From assembly GCA_948146395.1 (NCBI GenBank), contig OX411556.1, positions 2,682,501 through 2,746,500 on the forward strand: a stretch of DNA of 64,000 bases, read 5' to 3'. The stretch comes from Fragum whitleyi (Eukaryota > Mollusca > Bivalvia > Cardiida > Cardiidae). The notes below the pieces were generated by a model. It made no database searches and had not been told where the DNA came from. It worked only from the letters and a program-made list of their open reading frames with translations. A program made the translations under genes and the position numbers. This document shows positions 26,601 through 35,063 of this stretch, in pieces (position 1 is the first letter of the stretch; every line of letters starts with the position of its first letter).

Positions 26601-29600
26601 AATCATCAGTTCAACAATCTTTTCTTCTTCGTTTTCCTGTCTGTTAATCAGGCCATAAACTTTTGTAACATTTTCATGATCCAAATTAACTGGTACCGTT
26701 ACTTCTGCACTCCTGAAGTTAATTGGTGCAATCTGAAACAAGAGATGTTTGTAAAACATTTATGTCCCCCCCCATAAGAGTAGGAGAATATACAAATACA
26801 AAGGGCTTATACAATAGTCGGGTAATGGGTACCAGGACATGAGTAGGAACATTTACAGGGCTCATGTTTGACCCTTAAACCAGTGTCCCTTAAATCCAAT
26901 TTTGACCCTCAGAAATATTCCGCACAGGGTCATTTTGACCCACAGAATTTCCAGTGGTGCAACATATGCAAGTGTTTTCTTCATACTATGACAAAAGATC
27001 TATATAAATTAAAAAACATAAACAATAAAGTGTGTCTACACTTTATTGTTTTTGTTGTTTAAGTTATAAATATTACTTTTAAGACTGAGAATTGTTTCGT
27101 TGCTCATTTTTGACCCCTACAAAACAAGTTTTGACCCCAAGAAATTTATAGTAAAGGTGTCAATGACTCCAAATTTAACAAGGTGAGTTTGTGAAACACG
27201 AATGCCCCCAGAACAGCATTTTTTAAAGTATGACCTTGACAGATGACCTTTACCTTGTCACATGACCTTGACCTTGTCACATGACCTTGACTTTGGTTTA
27301 CAGCTTTGTATGTCAAATACTTTTGGAGAAAAGGCAAAGGTTAAGTTTTTGGGTTAAGTTTTCGGACAGACGGATGGACAGACGGATGGACAGACGGATG
27401 GACAGACGGACGGACAGACAGACGGACATGAGTAAAACAATTTGCCCCAGATTCCTCGATACGGGGGCATAAAAAGCTAGCACAAGCCCTGATTTACCTG
27501 ATACTCGGGTACCGTAGTACTTGTCCCTGCTCTCTAAGCCCACTTGGCTCGGCACTAATGATCCACAGCCATTCTGACACATTTCTCAAGCATAAGACTC
27601 AAAGTTAACAGTACCAATCAAAACTCTCACCTTTTTACGGAAGAATTTCTTATTTTGTCCACCAGAATCAATGCACATTTCTCCAGTACCAAATGATCCC
27701 ATTGACAATTTCTTCTCAACTAGAAAATGGGTGCCTTCTGTATATTGCTCACATACTGGATCAAAACCCTGCAATCAAAGATTTATCATGAAAAGAAGCC
27801 TGTATTGTACTGATATCACCTGTCTGATAACATAACATGATATCAGACCGACTTTTTTAACCAAATATTTTGCACACACTTTCACCTCATTTTCTTTGAT
27901 TATTTTTAGGTTTACCTATAATTAAGGGCTGAAAAATTATTGCATGATATAAGAGTAACATGTAAAAATCTTAAAATATTGATGTTATGATAAATTCTCC
28001 CAACCTCGACCAGATTACATTAATATTCTAAAACATGTTATTCTCTCATTCGGAACATCACTCGGCCATTTCCGTAAACTGCAACAGACCTCGAATGTAT
28101 GTAAGGCGGATGGGTATGTAACAAAATCATGCATTTTGTTAGGCAGAAACAGTGTAATTAAAACTAGAACTGTAGATTTATATCTTTTACAGTATATAAC
28201 GGCTGAAAAATCTTAATTTTTGAGAATGAGATTTTTTCAGCCGTTAATTAAGAATATAAAGATATTAATATAAGGATATGATGGTTTCACGGCAGTGACT
28301 TGAACGAGTAGCGTTGGCGACGTCGAATGTTTTCACTCAAAGTTTCAAGGGCTAACGCCATTTTAACTGACGTCATCTAGTTTTTCCAAGGTTTTCCCGT
28401 AATTTTTAAAAATAGTCCGTCTATGTACATCCGAGGTTGATCGTGAGATTGGCGGAGTGGTGTTCTGAATGGTTATTCCCTATGAATGTGTTTGTAAAAC
28501 ATTAATTTTTGAGTAAAGGTAATTATGATATCATTTAAGAAAGTTATTATTTCAGAAAAATCGTGTAATGGCCCTCATTTTTCAACTTAAATGAACTTTA
28601 AAACTATTCTCTGTAACAGTTTTCAATTTGAACCAGTCAATAGGTAAATTAAGAAGAAGCTACCTCTTGAACAATGATTCCTGTAGTAGTCGGTGGCAAC
28701 GAGGAGATATTTTCTGCCAAATCTACGATGGCCACTTTATTGGATGGAAGCACTTTTCTGCAATGACAAGCACATTTATAACATGTAATAGTTCCCGAGG
28801 CCTAGATGGGAGATTGAGAAACCAAATCTATTGCCTTTATAAATAGAAACTAAATTACCAGTATTATTATCTTTATTATTACACAAAAACTAAACAGAAC
28901 ATTCTTCAGATCTTGGATTCATTTTGGGAACACTAATTAACCATGTCCTTGTATAAGTGATCACTGAATAAGTCCTATTATAACAGAATTACTTAAATAT
29001 GGAAAATTTCAAAATCAATCCATTCATTTAACAGTAACGTTCTAAACAGCCAATAACTCAATCATGTAGCTTTGACTTGCTTTTGGAGCTATTCAAAATG
29101 TTCCTTAACCCTTGTCATGCTGAACACAGAATATTTCTGCTTTGTAGGAGCTATAGACAAACACCAGCCTGCACATATGTGCAATATGATGTTAGTCTAC
29201 ACCACCTGTTTCTTACTTTCAAACCAAATTTGTCAATAGATTTAGTTTTTCAAATAAAAAATGACCTACAGTTAGTACTTTCAGCGCTTTTTGCCCTTTG
29301 ATTTGTAGGCAAATTTTTAGCCAAAATTTATTTAGCATTACAAGGGTTAACAATACATCTACATAGAAATTAATTAGAAAAAAAAAAAACATTTGAAAAA
29401 ATAAAGATCCTGTGTACAGGGTTCAACCTTTAAAGGGTTCTTGGAGTCCCCAAGGTATTATCTGGTGGGCAGGACTCACTTAAGGGGTAAAAAGATAATT
29501 TGTTGATTTCATTGAGGTATTAAACTAAAAACCTAATCACACTGTATAAATGCGCGTAGTGAATTCAAACACAAGTGTGTTTATGTTTCTTAGTTTCATT

Positions 29601-31140
29601 ACTCTTTAAAATAAATATACACTCTTTTCATATCTTAAAATTACATATAATGAAGCAAAACTGCACAGATTAATTAATTAACAAACAGATTTGAAATGAG
29701 ACAACTTCGTGAGGAAACTTACAAAATAGCTATGTTCTCAAAATTGTTTTCAATTAGGAATAAAACCAACTTTTCAGCCAATCAGAAAGTATGAATTTTA
29801 ATGTACACAACATATATATTCAGTTATTTAATTTGCTAGAAAAGAGTCCGAGTCCAAATCTTACCCTGGTACATAATTTCTAGTGGTGAAAACAGGCTTC
29901 TTAACAATAGCCAAGTCAGGGGTTTTGAACGTCCCAAAGTCAGGCTGGTTACTGGGAGACTCGGGAGGTAGGGGTCCATCATTGAAGGCCTTCGCTTTAG
30001 TCTTAAGGTCTACATAACTACCATCCTCAATGGTAAGTTTTGACTGGGGTAACTGGTTACGCTCTTTGGCTGAAAATATACAGCAAGAGTGGGCCATAGT
30101 CACAAGATACATGGACACTAGAAAACTTCAGAGATAATTGCCAAACCCAAACATTATGCAAAAGGTCACATCATAAGGAGCATTCTGTGAAAGTTTCATG
30201 AAAATCCATTCATTAATAAGGAAGGAGTTATATTCACAATAACTGGACACACAGACAGACGAAGACTAGACCAATATAGACCCTCCTTTTGTTGCACATA
30301 AACTGTTTAACCATTTCCTTTGTTCCTGGAATTGTCATTTCCTTGAGTAACTGCCTTTTTCATTTTATTTTGTCTTGTAACAGTCTTGGTTATTTTGGGA
30401 TCTGTTTTACCCCTACTTTCAATATTAATTCAGTTATCATGCAATGCACCAACCCCTAATTTCCTGTCAACTCTCACACCAGTACAACAACATTACATCA
30501 GGGCCCGAGGTTATAAAACTTTTCTCAGGTGCAATTCAAAATTTTCTCAAATTTCAATTGAGATTAAAGACGTAATTCTGTTTTATTACTCATTTTAATG
30601 TATTTACATAAAAGATGATATTAATAAGTTGTTATAAATAACAACTTATTAATATTACCTTTTATTTCTACACATTTATTTTAATTTAAAATTTTGTGAA
30701 AATTGAGCCTGAGCCTGAGAAAACTTTTATAGCCTTTGGCCCAGAGCCACCAGCTGCTCACCCCACTTTGATCAGTGCATCCAATGGTGGGAGGCTTAAT
30801 GACTTTTGTCAAATGTCGGATGCAAGTTGACACAGCTAGGGTTGAAACCGACACCCAAAGGATTGACATCCGTATGTGCTGATTTTTTAGGCAGATAACC
30901 ATTTTGTATAAAATCATTTTTTATAATTAATTGGATCATCATCATTTATTTTTTTTTTTTTTGTCTCAGCTAGGTCCCCAGACCAAGTTTCCATATTTTT
31001 ACCCTTTTAACAAATCCCAATGGCCCAGGGTTTACGTTAGAACGGTTACACTTACCTTCCAGTATAGGATCTAACATTTCAGTCCCATTGGACAAGGGCC
31101 CCAAAAAGGGGCCTTCACCTTGTCGTAAAGGTGTACTCAT
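17404..31140 (-). CDS. Non-RD Ser/Thr protein kinase, MAP3K8/MAP3K14-like (12 coding exons)
   Basis: Exons, 5' to 3': 31140-31056, 30069-29865, 28757-28664, 27768-27631, 26732-26591, 26230-26102, 25068-24915, 22859-22664, 21318-21174, 20323-19932, 18614-18342, 17640-17404. All introns are GT-AG, every junction agrees in phase, and the sum is 729 codons plus stop. Residues 1-128 show no known domain. The kinase domain covers about 144-430: MGSFGTG glycine loop (the first Gly is Ser), probable ATP-binding Lys174, helix-C Glu184, HFDIKPEN at 260-267, DFG at 283-285, APE at 305-307, helix-F Asp334 and Arg418. HFD replaces HRD, as in the non-RD kinases TPL2 (HHD) and NIK (HGD), and the DHENVTKVYG segment resembles TPL2. 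Residues 431-729 are Pro/Gln-rich with a basic KGKGK patch. In animals this family feeds NF-kappaB and MAPK signalling; that role is inferred here. The group assignment is moderately sure, the kinase call is sure. Confidence 0.88.
18342..18614 (-). CDS. Kinase exon 11 (residues 561-651; tail)
   Basis: Encodes KPVATTERNAPVTQPMADEV and a Pro/Val/Thr-rich low-complexity stretch. The acceptor TTGCAG and donor GTAAGT are strong, and both ends are phase 0, so the exon could be skipped without breaking the frame. Confidence 0.78.
18843..19482 (+). mobile_element. Pearl/HINE-like element with 166-bp tandem core, in kinase intron
   Basis: The 5' end has the palindrome AAGCCATGAATGGCTT followed by GTCGCTCCAC. 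The core holds about three copies of a 166-bp unit (GAAATGACCTCC at about 18982, 19147 and 19313). A GCACGCAC-type simple repeat then leads to the 3' end, a TGGCTTTCAGCCA hairpin followed by GTGGAGCTAA. The 5' GCTCCAC and 3' GTGGAGC are complementary. A related truncated copy is at 52555-53037. Confidence 0.75.
19932..20323 (-). CDS. Kinase exon 10 (residues 430-560; tail)
   Basis: Encodes a charged, Gln/Arg-rich helix (MDAILECRRRLQIQQIEKER), then a linker with a basic KKPYGGKGKGKMMK patch and a PPPTP run. The helix could form a short coiled coil; the basic patch could act in localisation. Both suggestions come from composition only. Confidence 0.8.
20341..20707 (+). mobile_element. CAGGGCT-type TIR element, copy 1, with 6-bp TSD
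   Basis: Starts CAGGGCTTGTG and ends CATGAGCCCTG, a terminal inverted repeat. The six bases AATAAG flank both sides (20335-20340 and 20708-20713). The interior repeats TTTGACCCC-type phrases. Related copies are at 25375-25650, 26856-27491 and 35655-35959. The ends look hAT-like. No transposase. Confidence 0.8.
21174..21318 (-). CDS. Kinase exon 9 (residues 382-429; end of kinase domain)
   Basis: Encodes LACDPNFVQSIIPDTKEIDI and then MTQHHFQDRCSAQDVV. Arg418 takes the place of the conserved subdomain XI arginine, which normally pairs with the Glu of APE. The donor is GTGAGT. Confidence 0.85.
21369..21439. repeat. Hairpin MITE, copy 1 (in kinase intron)
   Basis: Arms ATGGCTCAGCGCG and GCGCTGAGCCAT, then inner arms AACTCCCTATA and TATAGGGAGTT around a 3-5 base loop. 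A second hairpin with the same plan but different paired bases lies at 26314-26383. Confidence 0.85.
21772..22128. mobile_element. CAGGGGTG-type TIR element, copy 1, with 5-bp TSD
   Basis: The ends are inverted: CAGGGGTGTGGAAAT and ATTTCCATACCCCTG. The five bases ACGGT flank both sides (21767-21771 and 22129-22133). Each half carries an ACTTGTCCATGGACAAGT palindrome, and a hairpin around GAGAAAACATTGT lies in the middle. A diverged copy is at 31214-31553. Confidence 0.8.
22440..22560. repeat. Short foldback sequence
   Basis: A GTTGGAAAAGGGGAAATTGC phrase pairs with GCAATTTCTTACTTTTCAAC further on. It resembles the hairpins inside 15701-16092 and 21935-22010, so it is probably a fragment of the same kind of element. 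Confidence 0.55.
22664..22859 (-). CDS. Kinase exon 8 (residues 316-381; helices F and G)
   Basis: Begins with one base completing an Arg codon. KLDVFAGALVIMYLYEKVHV corresponds to helix F, with Asp334 as its conserved aspartate. The C-lobe continues to the GTATGC donor in phase 0. Confidence 0.85.
23136..23310 (+). repeat. tRNA-headed SINE, family 2 relative, copy 1
   Basis: A tRNA-like head (GGCTCGTTGGCCGAGTGG, CAT-type anticodon loop, GGTTCGAGCC B-box) is followed by a body containing CAGTCCACCCTGTAAA and GGGTAGCAGTGGC. The second half of this body matches the SINEs at 54030, 42354 and 47706. The missing CCA-side stem and the attached body argue against a functional tRNA gene. Confidence 0.75.
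23325..24672 (+). mobile_element. Pearl/HINE-like element with 161-bp tandem core and ACGG microsatellite
   Basis: The 5' end contains AAGAGTGCCATCGTCAC and ATACGCCGCC. The core starts with diverged units of about 180 bp and ends in near-identical units spaced exactly 161 bases apart (AGTGGACCCAGAAACTAAG-type starts near 24021, 24182 and 24343, then 24504). A GGACGGAT-type microsatellite follows (24505-24590), then a duplicated AGACGGAGAAGATGACGCCA. The 3' end is a CCGCCTCCGGCGG hairpin followed by CGTATAAA. ATACGCCGCC and GGCGGCGTAT are exact complements. It lies in the intron between kinase exons 7 and 8. Confidence 0.85.
24505..24590. repeat. ACGG/ATGG microsatellite inside the pearl-like element
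   Basis: Tetranucleotide GGAC and GGAT units in irregular order. Conceptual translation gives Ser-Val-Arg-Pro repeats, which are an artefact of the repeat. Confidence 0.9.
24915..25068 (-). CDS. Kinase exon 7 (residues 265-315; DFG to APE)
   Basis: Encodes PENLCVQIFGDKLLVKITDF followed by GSAKL, then GWTPEYMAPE. The activation segment from DFG to APE is only about 25 residues and lacks the usual cluster of Ser/Thr: only Ser286, Thr291 and Thr300 lie between. That fits a non-RD kinase that need not be switched on by activation-loop phosphorylation (inference). Confidence 0.9.
25375..25650 (-). repeat. CAGGGCT-type element, copy 2, reversed
   Basis: Ends at CATGAGCCCTG when read left to right at about 25640-25650. 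Its interior is the complement of the 20341-20707 element (GGGGTCAAA phrases and a shared AAAGGGGGCC stretch). The other terminus is not clear. Confidence 0.65.
26102..26230 (-). CDS. Kinase exon 6 (residues 222-264; catalytic loop)
   Basis: Encodes a helix containing QTMAGLHHMHLYGMIHFDIK. The catalytic Asp262 is present but the residue before it is Phe instead of Arg. The splice cuts through the Pro codon, so HFDIK is here and PEN begins the next exon. Confidence 0.9.
26314..26383. repeat. Hairpin MITE, copy 2 (in kinase intron)
   Basis: Same plan as 21369-21439: outer arms AGCTCACTGCAAAAT and TTTTGCACTGAGCC, inner arms AACTGCCTATA and TATAGGCAGTT. Where the two copies differ in one arm, the opposite arm mostly differs to match. 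Confidence 0.85.
26591..26732 (-). CDS. Kinase exon 5 (residues 175-221; helix C and hinge)
   Basis: Encodes IAPINFRSAEVTVPVNLDHE and then NVTKVYGL. Glu184 is the candidate helix-C glutamate, and the HEN motif with the following YG matches the MAP3K8 arrangement. It ends with IEPAG at the hinge, splitting a Gly codon with exon 6. Confidence 0.88.
26856..27491 (+). mobile_element. CAGGGCT-type element, copy 3, interrupted by another element
   Basis: Begins CAGGGCTCATGTTTGACC at 26856 and ends CACAAGCCCTG at 27491. ATTTA lies on both sides (26851-26855 and 27492-27496), consistent with a short target duplication. Between its body and its last 18 bases sits the separate element 27184-27473. Its interior otherwise matches 20341-20707. 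Confidence 0.7.
27184..27473 (+). mobile_element. Short pearl/HINE-like element with AGACGG microsatellite, nested
   Basis: The 5' end contains GAATGCCCCC and the 3' end GGGGGCATAAAA, a short complementary pair. Between them are TGACCTTGAC-type phrases, CATGACCTTG repeats, and a GGACAGAC microsatellite (about 27365-27427). It has the same plan as 23325-24672 but no long tandem core. It lies inside 26856-27491. Confidence 0.7.
27631..27768 (-). CDS. Kinase exon 4 (residues 129-174; glycine loop)
   Basis: The acceptor TTGCAG is followed by GFDPVCEQY. The glycine-rich loop MGSFGTG sits at about 151-157, with Ser in place of the first glycine of GxGxxG; TPL2 also lacks that glycine. The exon ends FFRKK; Lys174, its last codon, is the likely ATP-binding lysine by alignment with the TPL2 segment that precedes its alpha-C helix. 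Confidence 0.88.
27805..28045 (-). repeat. Reversed copy of the repeat at 14211-14520
   Basis: Shares phrases with 14211-14520 in reverse order: CACTTTCACCT, GGCTGAAAAATTATTGCATG, AACCTCGACCAGAT and ACATGTTATTCT. It is diverged and carries no coding frame. Confidence 0.65.
28198..28245. repeat. Hairpin (AACGGCTGAAAAATCT arms)
   Basis: The left arm AACGGCTGAAAAATCT pairs with AGATTTTTTCAGCCGTT across a loop of about 15 bases. Flanking AT-rich sequence partly extends the pairing. Confidence 0.75.
28664..28757 (-). CDS. Kinase exon 3 (residues 97-128)
   Basis: Encodes VLPSNKVAIVDLAENISS and a Thr-rich stretch, ending in phase 0 at a GTAGCT donor. The segment is hydrophilic and precedes the kinase domain. 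It is supported by the phase match with both neighbours. Confidence 0.78.
29480..29750 (+). repeat. Interspersed repeat D, copy 1
   Basis: Shares TTGTTGATTTCATTGAGGTA, a CACTGTAT phrase, TGAAGCAAAA and an AAAATAGCT-like end with 32325-32600. It lies in the intron between kinase exons 2 and 3. Unnamed family. Confidence 0.65.
29865..30069 (-). CDS. Kinase exon 2 (residues 29-96)
   Basis: Begins after a TTTTCAG acceptor and ends at a GTAAGA donor. It encodes a hydrophilic segment rich in Lys, Pro and Asp (AKERNQLPQSK at its start) with no recognisable domain. Two bases are left over to join exon 3. Confidence 0.8.
30150..30300 (+). repeat. Fragment of a pearl-like element
   Basis: Contains GTGAAAGTTTCATGAAAATC, GGAAGGAGTTATATTCAC and a short ACACAGACAGACG stretch. 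These are the order and phrases of the last core unit plus microsatellite in the complete elements of this window. Confidence 0.55.
30618..30655. repeat. Perfect hairpin, 18-bp arms and 2-base loop
   Basis: ATATTAATAAGTTGTTAT at 30618-30635 and its exact reverse complement at 30638-30655. It lies in the first kinase intron. Confidence 0.85.
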
Positions 31141-31148
31141 CTTTCAAT
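31056..31148 (-). CDS. Kinase exon 1 (start codon; residues 1-28)
   Basis: The ATG is at 31138-31140, eight bases after a TCTTTTCAG acceptor ending at 31149, so at least one 5' UTR exon lies farther upstream and was not identified. The coding part begins MSTPLRQGEGPF and ends with one base of a split codon before a GTAAGT donor. No signal peptide is visible, in keeping with a cytosolic kinase. Confidence 0.8.
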
Positions 31149-31213
31149 CTGAAAAGACAAAAGTGTATTTATTGTAAAAAGTTCATGAAACCAGCCCTGT
31201 ATACAATATTCAT

Positions 31214-31553
31214 CAGGGGCATGGAATTCCCAATACCAGACTTGTCCAACATAAGCATTTCTACTTGTGGACAAGTACATTTTTTAGATCACTTGTCCAT
31301 GGACGAGTAAATACCAGGGCAAATCTTGGAATGTTACTAAATAGATCTAAGAATAAACTACTATAATTCTTATCTCAACTTGAAAGAACTGAAAAGATTA
31401 TTTTTTCCATAATTATATCATATTGAAACTTTTGAGGACAAGTTCAAGTTTGCCTCGACAAGTAGAAAATCATTTTCTTATTATATAATCAATCTTTTTA
31501 ATTAACATTTTTGAATTGTTCAAGTGGAGAAAATCTATGTTTCCACTACCTTG
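31214..31553. mobile_element. CAGGGGTG-type TIR element, copy 2, diverged
   Basis: Begins CAGGGGCATGGAATTCCC and shares ACTTGTCCA, CACTTGTCCATGGACGAGTA and TACCAGGGCAA phrases with 21772-22128. Its right terminus is worn down to TTTCCACTACCTTG. Confidence 0.65.
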
Positions 31554-31705
31554 GCAGATCCAGTATTTCTGCAAATGAGGGTCAAAATCACAACTAGAGG
31601 GTTCTGTTTTCCTATAATCTAAAAATTTTTTTTGAATTCCCCTATGAGAATAAATTGATTAGGCTACAGAGGGCACAGGGAAATGTCCCGATGTTTTTTT
31701 TTTAA

Positions 31706-31748
31706 AAAAGATATATGATAATATAGACTATATTATCATATATCTTTT
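31706..31748. repeat. Perfect AT-rich hairpin, 20-bp arms
   Basis: 31706-31725 (AAAAGATATATGATAATATA) and 31729-31748 are exact reverse complements with a three-base loop, embedded between a T-run and an A-run that extend the pairing. Confidence 0.85.
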
Positions 31749-32324
31749 GAAAAAAAAAACAGCAGGCCATTATCCTGTGACAGAGGGAGATTCATTTGAA
31801 CTCTGTCAAACCCCCAGATCTGCCACTTATTATTTTAGGTTCAGAATGACAAGGGTTGAGACCCTCAAAACAGGTTAGACCACAAAATATATTTTCAAAT
31901 GCCACAATGAGAGAGAATGAGTTATCATATAAATGTGATGTCCCACTATTAAATAGTTGCAAGTGTCTATATACTTTAAAGGCATTTACTATGTTTTAGT
32001 CCTTGGCTGTGACCCTAGGTATTTCCGGAAAAAACAGGGGAAGCACATGGGAAATAATGGGAAAGCACCATGAAAACAAAAGTGAAAGTAGAAAAGTGGT
32101 AAAACTGATCAGCTGAAGCAAGAATGTATATATAAACCCTTCCCATGCTGTTCATGACATCTTCTTGATGTATACAAAGCTTTGGAAGACAACAAAGATT
32201 AAGATCAGTCAGAACAGATGTGCAGTCTGGGCTTAACCTACACTGCCAGCATTCAACTTCATTATTGAGAACTGCTTATTGAAGTGGGGTTATTGAAAGG
32301 CAAAATATTGGAAATAAGAGATTA

Positions 32325-32600
32325 AGAGAGTATTTTGTTGATTTCATTGAGGTATGAAACTAAAAATCTCACAACACTGTATGAATAAGCGAAGCTGATT
32401 CATACATGAGTGTGATTAGGTTGTTAGTTTCTTACCTCAATGAATCAACAAATATTGTCTTAATATCTTGTAATTTTAAATCATGAAGCAAAAATGTAAA
32501 GATTTGTCAATTAAAAACAGAATTTTACGGGACTGCTTTTTGCAGAAGCTAACAAAACAGCTGTGTACTCAAACACGGCTTACCCTGGGTCCAAATTTCT
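32325..32600 (+). repeat. Interspersed repeat D, copy 2, with hairpin
   Basis: Related to 29480-29750. This copy also forms a hairpin: TTTGTTGATTTCATTGAGGT pairs with ACCTCAATGAATCAACAAA about 100 bases later. Confidence 0.65.
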
Positions 32601-33273
32601 TTTAGCCAACCTTTTAGTCAATTTGAAATGACCTTAGCCAAATTGACGACATTGTAGCCATCTTATTCTCATTTTCTTCTTAAAACTTACAATATTCTTT
32701 ATTGTAATATTTTTGTCATTAATCGCTAACTTAATTAATAACATTTGAATTAAAAATATTTTTCAATGATATTTTACAAAAGAAATGATGTCAAAATGTG
32801 CTGTTTTCACATGGCAAAATGGACAGTAGTGCCATTATACCTATTTAGACAACAACTAAAGCCAATTATCTTGAATTTTCTCTCTGTTCATGAAAAACCA
32901 TGATTTGGAGAATATCAGTAGAATATTGAAATTTTAAATCCTTTATGTATTAAATCTGGATATGGCTATGGCAGCCTTTAAAGAGCATCAATTAAAAGAA
33001 TGCATGGTCTAGTGGCTTCCTATGATTTTTTACCCATCAACAGGTTAATCAAAGGTGTGAAGGATAATCTCTCATATCGATTTGTAAGTTGTACTACAAA
33101 TGATCTTAAAACTTTTGGTTTCTCTTTTCTATAAATTAATGAACTTAACAAAATGATATGATATGACCCTTAGTCAACATTTTAGCCAATTGAATATTTT
33201 TGTAGCCGATTTTTCGGAATTTGAGTCAATGGCTAAATTGGCTAAGGGCAGGGTAAGCCCTGCTAAAAATTGT
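32574..33273. mobile_element. TIR element with GGCTTACCCTG ends
   Basis: GGCTTACCCTG near 32577 and CAGGGTAAGCC near 33256 are exact complements, and adjacent TTTAGCCAA / TTGGCTAA phrases extend the match. The interior is AT-rich and non-coding. It slightly overlaps the end of the preceding repeat, so its left border is approximate. Confidence 0.6.
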
Positions 33274-33786
33274 TTCCACTGGGGAATAAAACAGAGTTAA
33301 AATTAAATTATTTTAGTTTGAATGAAAATTTCAATTAAGCAGGATAAAAGTTTATAATCCACAGGTTATACATGTATACCATTTTTCCACAAACACATTC
33401 TGACCTACTTATTGATTAACCTTTGTCATGCTGAATAAAAAACTTTGCAAATAAATGTAAAATCAAAGTACTAAAAGCAATGGAAGGTACCAAATATGTG
33501 TGAGTTTTGATTTCAGAAATGCATTGTTTTACACCTTTCTTGTTTAGAAATGAAATTCAGATTGTATGAACTAAGATCAGACTGCACATATGTGCAGGCT
33601 GATCTTTGTCTATACCTCCTGCCAAAGCAGGAATATTCCGGGTTCAGCATGACAAGGGTTAATACTACATTATAAGTCATAAACAAAGATGAAGAGAAGA
33701 AAAAATGCTACCAATTTCTCCTGTTTCCACAGTTTAATACCCTATTTCTAGAATTGCACTTTACAAAATTGCCTGCAACCTTTATA

Positions 33787-34565
33787 AACAAGAGGACCGT
33801 GATGGTCCTATATCGCTCACCTTCGTCTCTGAGTCCTCCCTTAGCAAAATTAAATGCTTTAAAGATCATTAAATGGCCATTAGATTATTCAAAGAAAGAC
33901 ATTATTCTATTCCTATGATCCCTGCATAAGTTTCTTTTCTAAACCAGTTTCATGTGACCTGGCCAACATTCTGCCCAAGTTTCAAGACTATTGAACCAAA
34001 TTAGTGGCCTATAGAGACAAGAGTGTAAACATAGATTGTCAGGCCCCTTTTCCCTTTGTACTGCATGTATCCTTCCCTTTTTCAAAAGGATTCATCCTCG
34101 AGACATGGCCAACATTCTGATCAAGTTCCTTGGAGATTGGACCATATTTGTAGCCTAGAGTGTGAACAAGAAAATTGTTATTAAGATCCTTTTTACCGTG
34201 ATATGCCATGGATCCTTCCCATATTCAATAGGGTTCATCCTTGTGACCTGGCCAACAATCTGACCAAGTTTCATGAAGATTGGACCATATTTGTGGCCTC
34301 TAGAGTGTAAACAAGAAAATTGTCTTTAAAGCCCCTTTTCCCTTGATATGGCATGGATCCTTCCCATTTTCAATAGGGTTCATCCTTGTGACCTGGCCAA
34401 CAATCTGACCAAGTTTCATAAAGATTGTGTAATATTTGTGGCCTCTAGAGTGTAAACACTAAGATTGTTGACGCCCGACGACAGAAGACGCATGACACAC
34501 GACGCACAACGGACATTCAATGATCACAAAAGCTCACCTTGAGCACGATGTGCTCAGGTGAGCTA
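33787..34565 (+). mobile_element. Pearl/HINE-like element with GCTCACCT ends
   Basis: The 5' end has CAAGAGGACCGTGATGGTCC (a GGACC..GGTCC palindrome) then ATCGCTCACC. The core is three to four units of about 160 bp, each with a GTGACCTGGCCAACA phrase and an AGTTTCATGAAGATTGGACC-like phrase. The 3' end has GACGCACGACG-type repeats and a near-perfect hairpin AGCTCACCTTGAGCAC..GTGCTCAGGTGAGCT, then AA. The 5' GCTCACC matches the 3' GGTGAGC as complement. Confidence 0.85.
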
Positions 34566-34813
34566 ATAAAAAACTTGATCTCAGTTCACAAGTCAAATCA
34601 GTACAAACAACCTTATTCTCAATATTTTTAATGAAAGTGGCTTGTCACACAAAAAGGGACTATCTAGAGCCCCAGACTCTGTGAAATAAATTTTTGGAAA
34701 GAGAATTGGAATCGGCATCTATAGACTCTACCAGAAGGTCGATTAGAAAGCAGATTTTAGAAATAATACCACAGGAAGGTAAAATGTTGTCATTCTTGAT
34801 TCAGTAATTTTGA

Positions 34814-35063
34814 TATATGAGCCTGTGTGTGAGATTTCCAACAATTTCAAATATGCGCAAAGCAAAGACTCTGACCAGCATGTGAACCTGCATAGTCTGA
34901 TCAGAGTCTTCACTAAGCGTTTAGAAGACAGATTACCCGGTCTTAAAGTATCTATAGGCCATAAGGTGACTTTATATTTACAGTATATGGCTGTCACCGC
35001 TACTTAATGTTCTCATCTCACGAACATTTCAAATTGTTGAAAATGTCACGCACAGGCTCATAT
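34814..35063. mobile_element. MITE family B, copy 2
   Basis: Inverted termini ATATGAGCCTGTGTGTGAG and the complement of ATATGAGCCTGTGCGTGAC, followed on both sides by CAACAATTT(C/G)AAAT-type sequence. Same family as 14806-15052. Confidence 0.85.

Larger units (their letters stand above)
31149..32324. other. Upstream of the kinase coding region; repeats only
   Basis: Contains a diverged copy of the CAGGGGTG-type element (31214-31553) and a 20-bp-arm hairpin at 31706-31748. The kinase 5' UTR exon and promoter must lie somewhere upstream of 31148, but no first exon or core promoter could be picked out. Confidence 0.5.

Noticed and set aside
27281..27582. Overlapping frames with Arg-Met-Asp-Arg or Ser-Ile-Arg-Leu repeats
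   Set aside because: Both translate the GGACAGAC microsatellite of the nested element.
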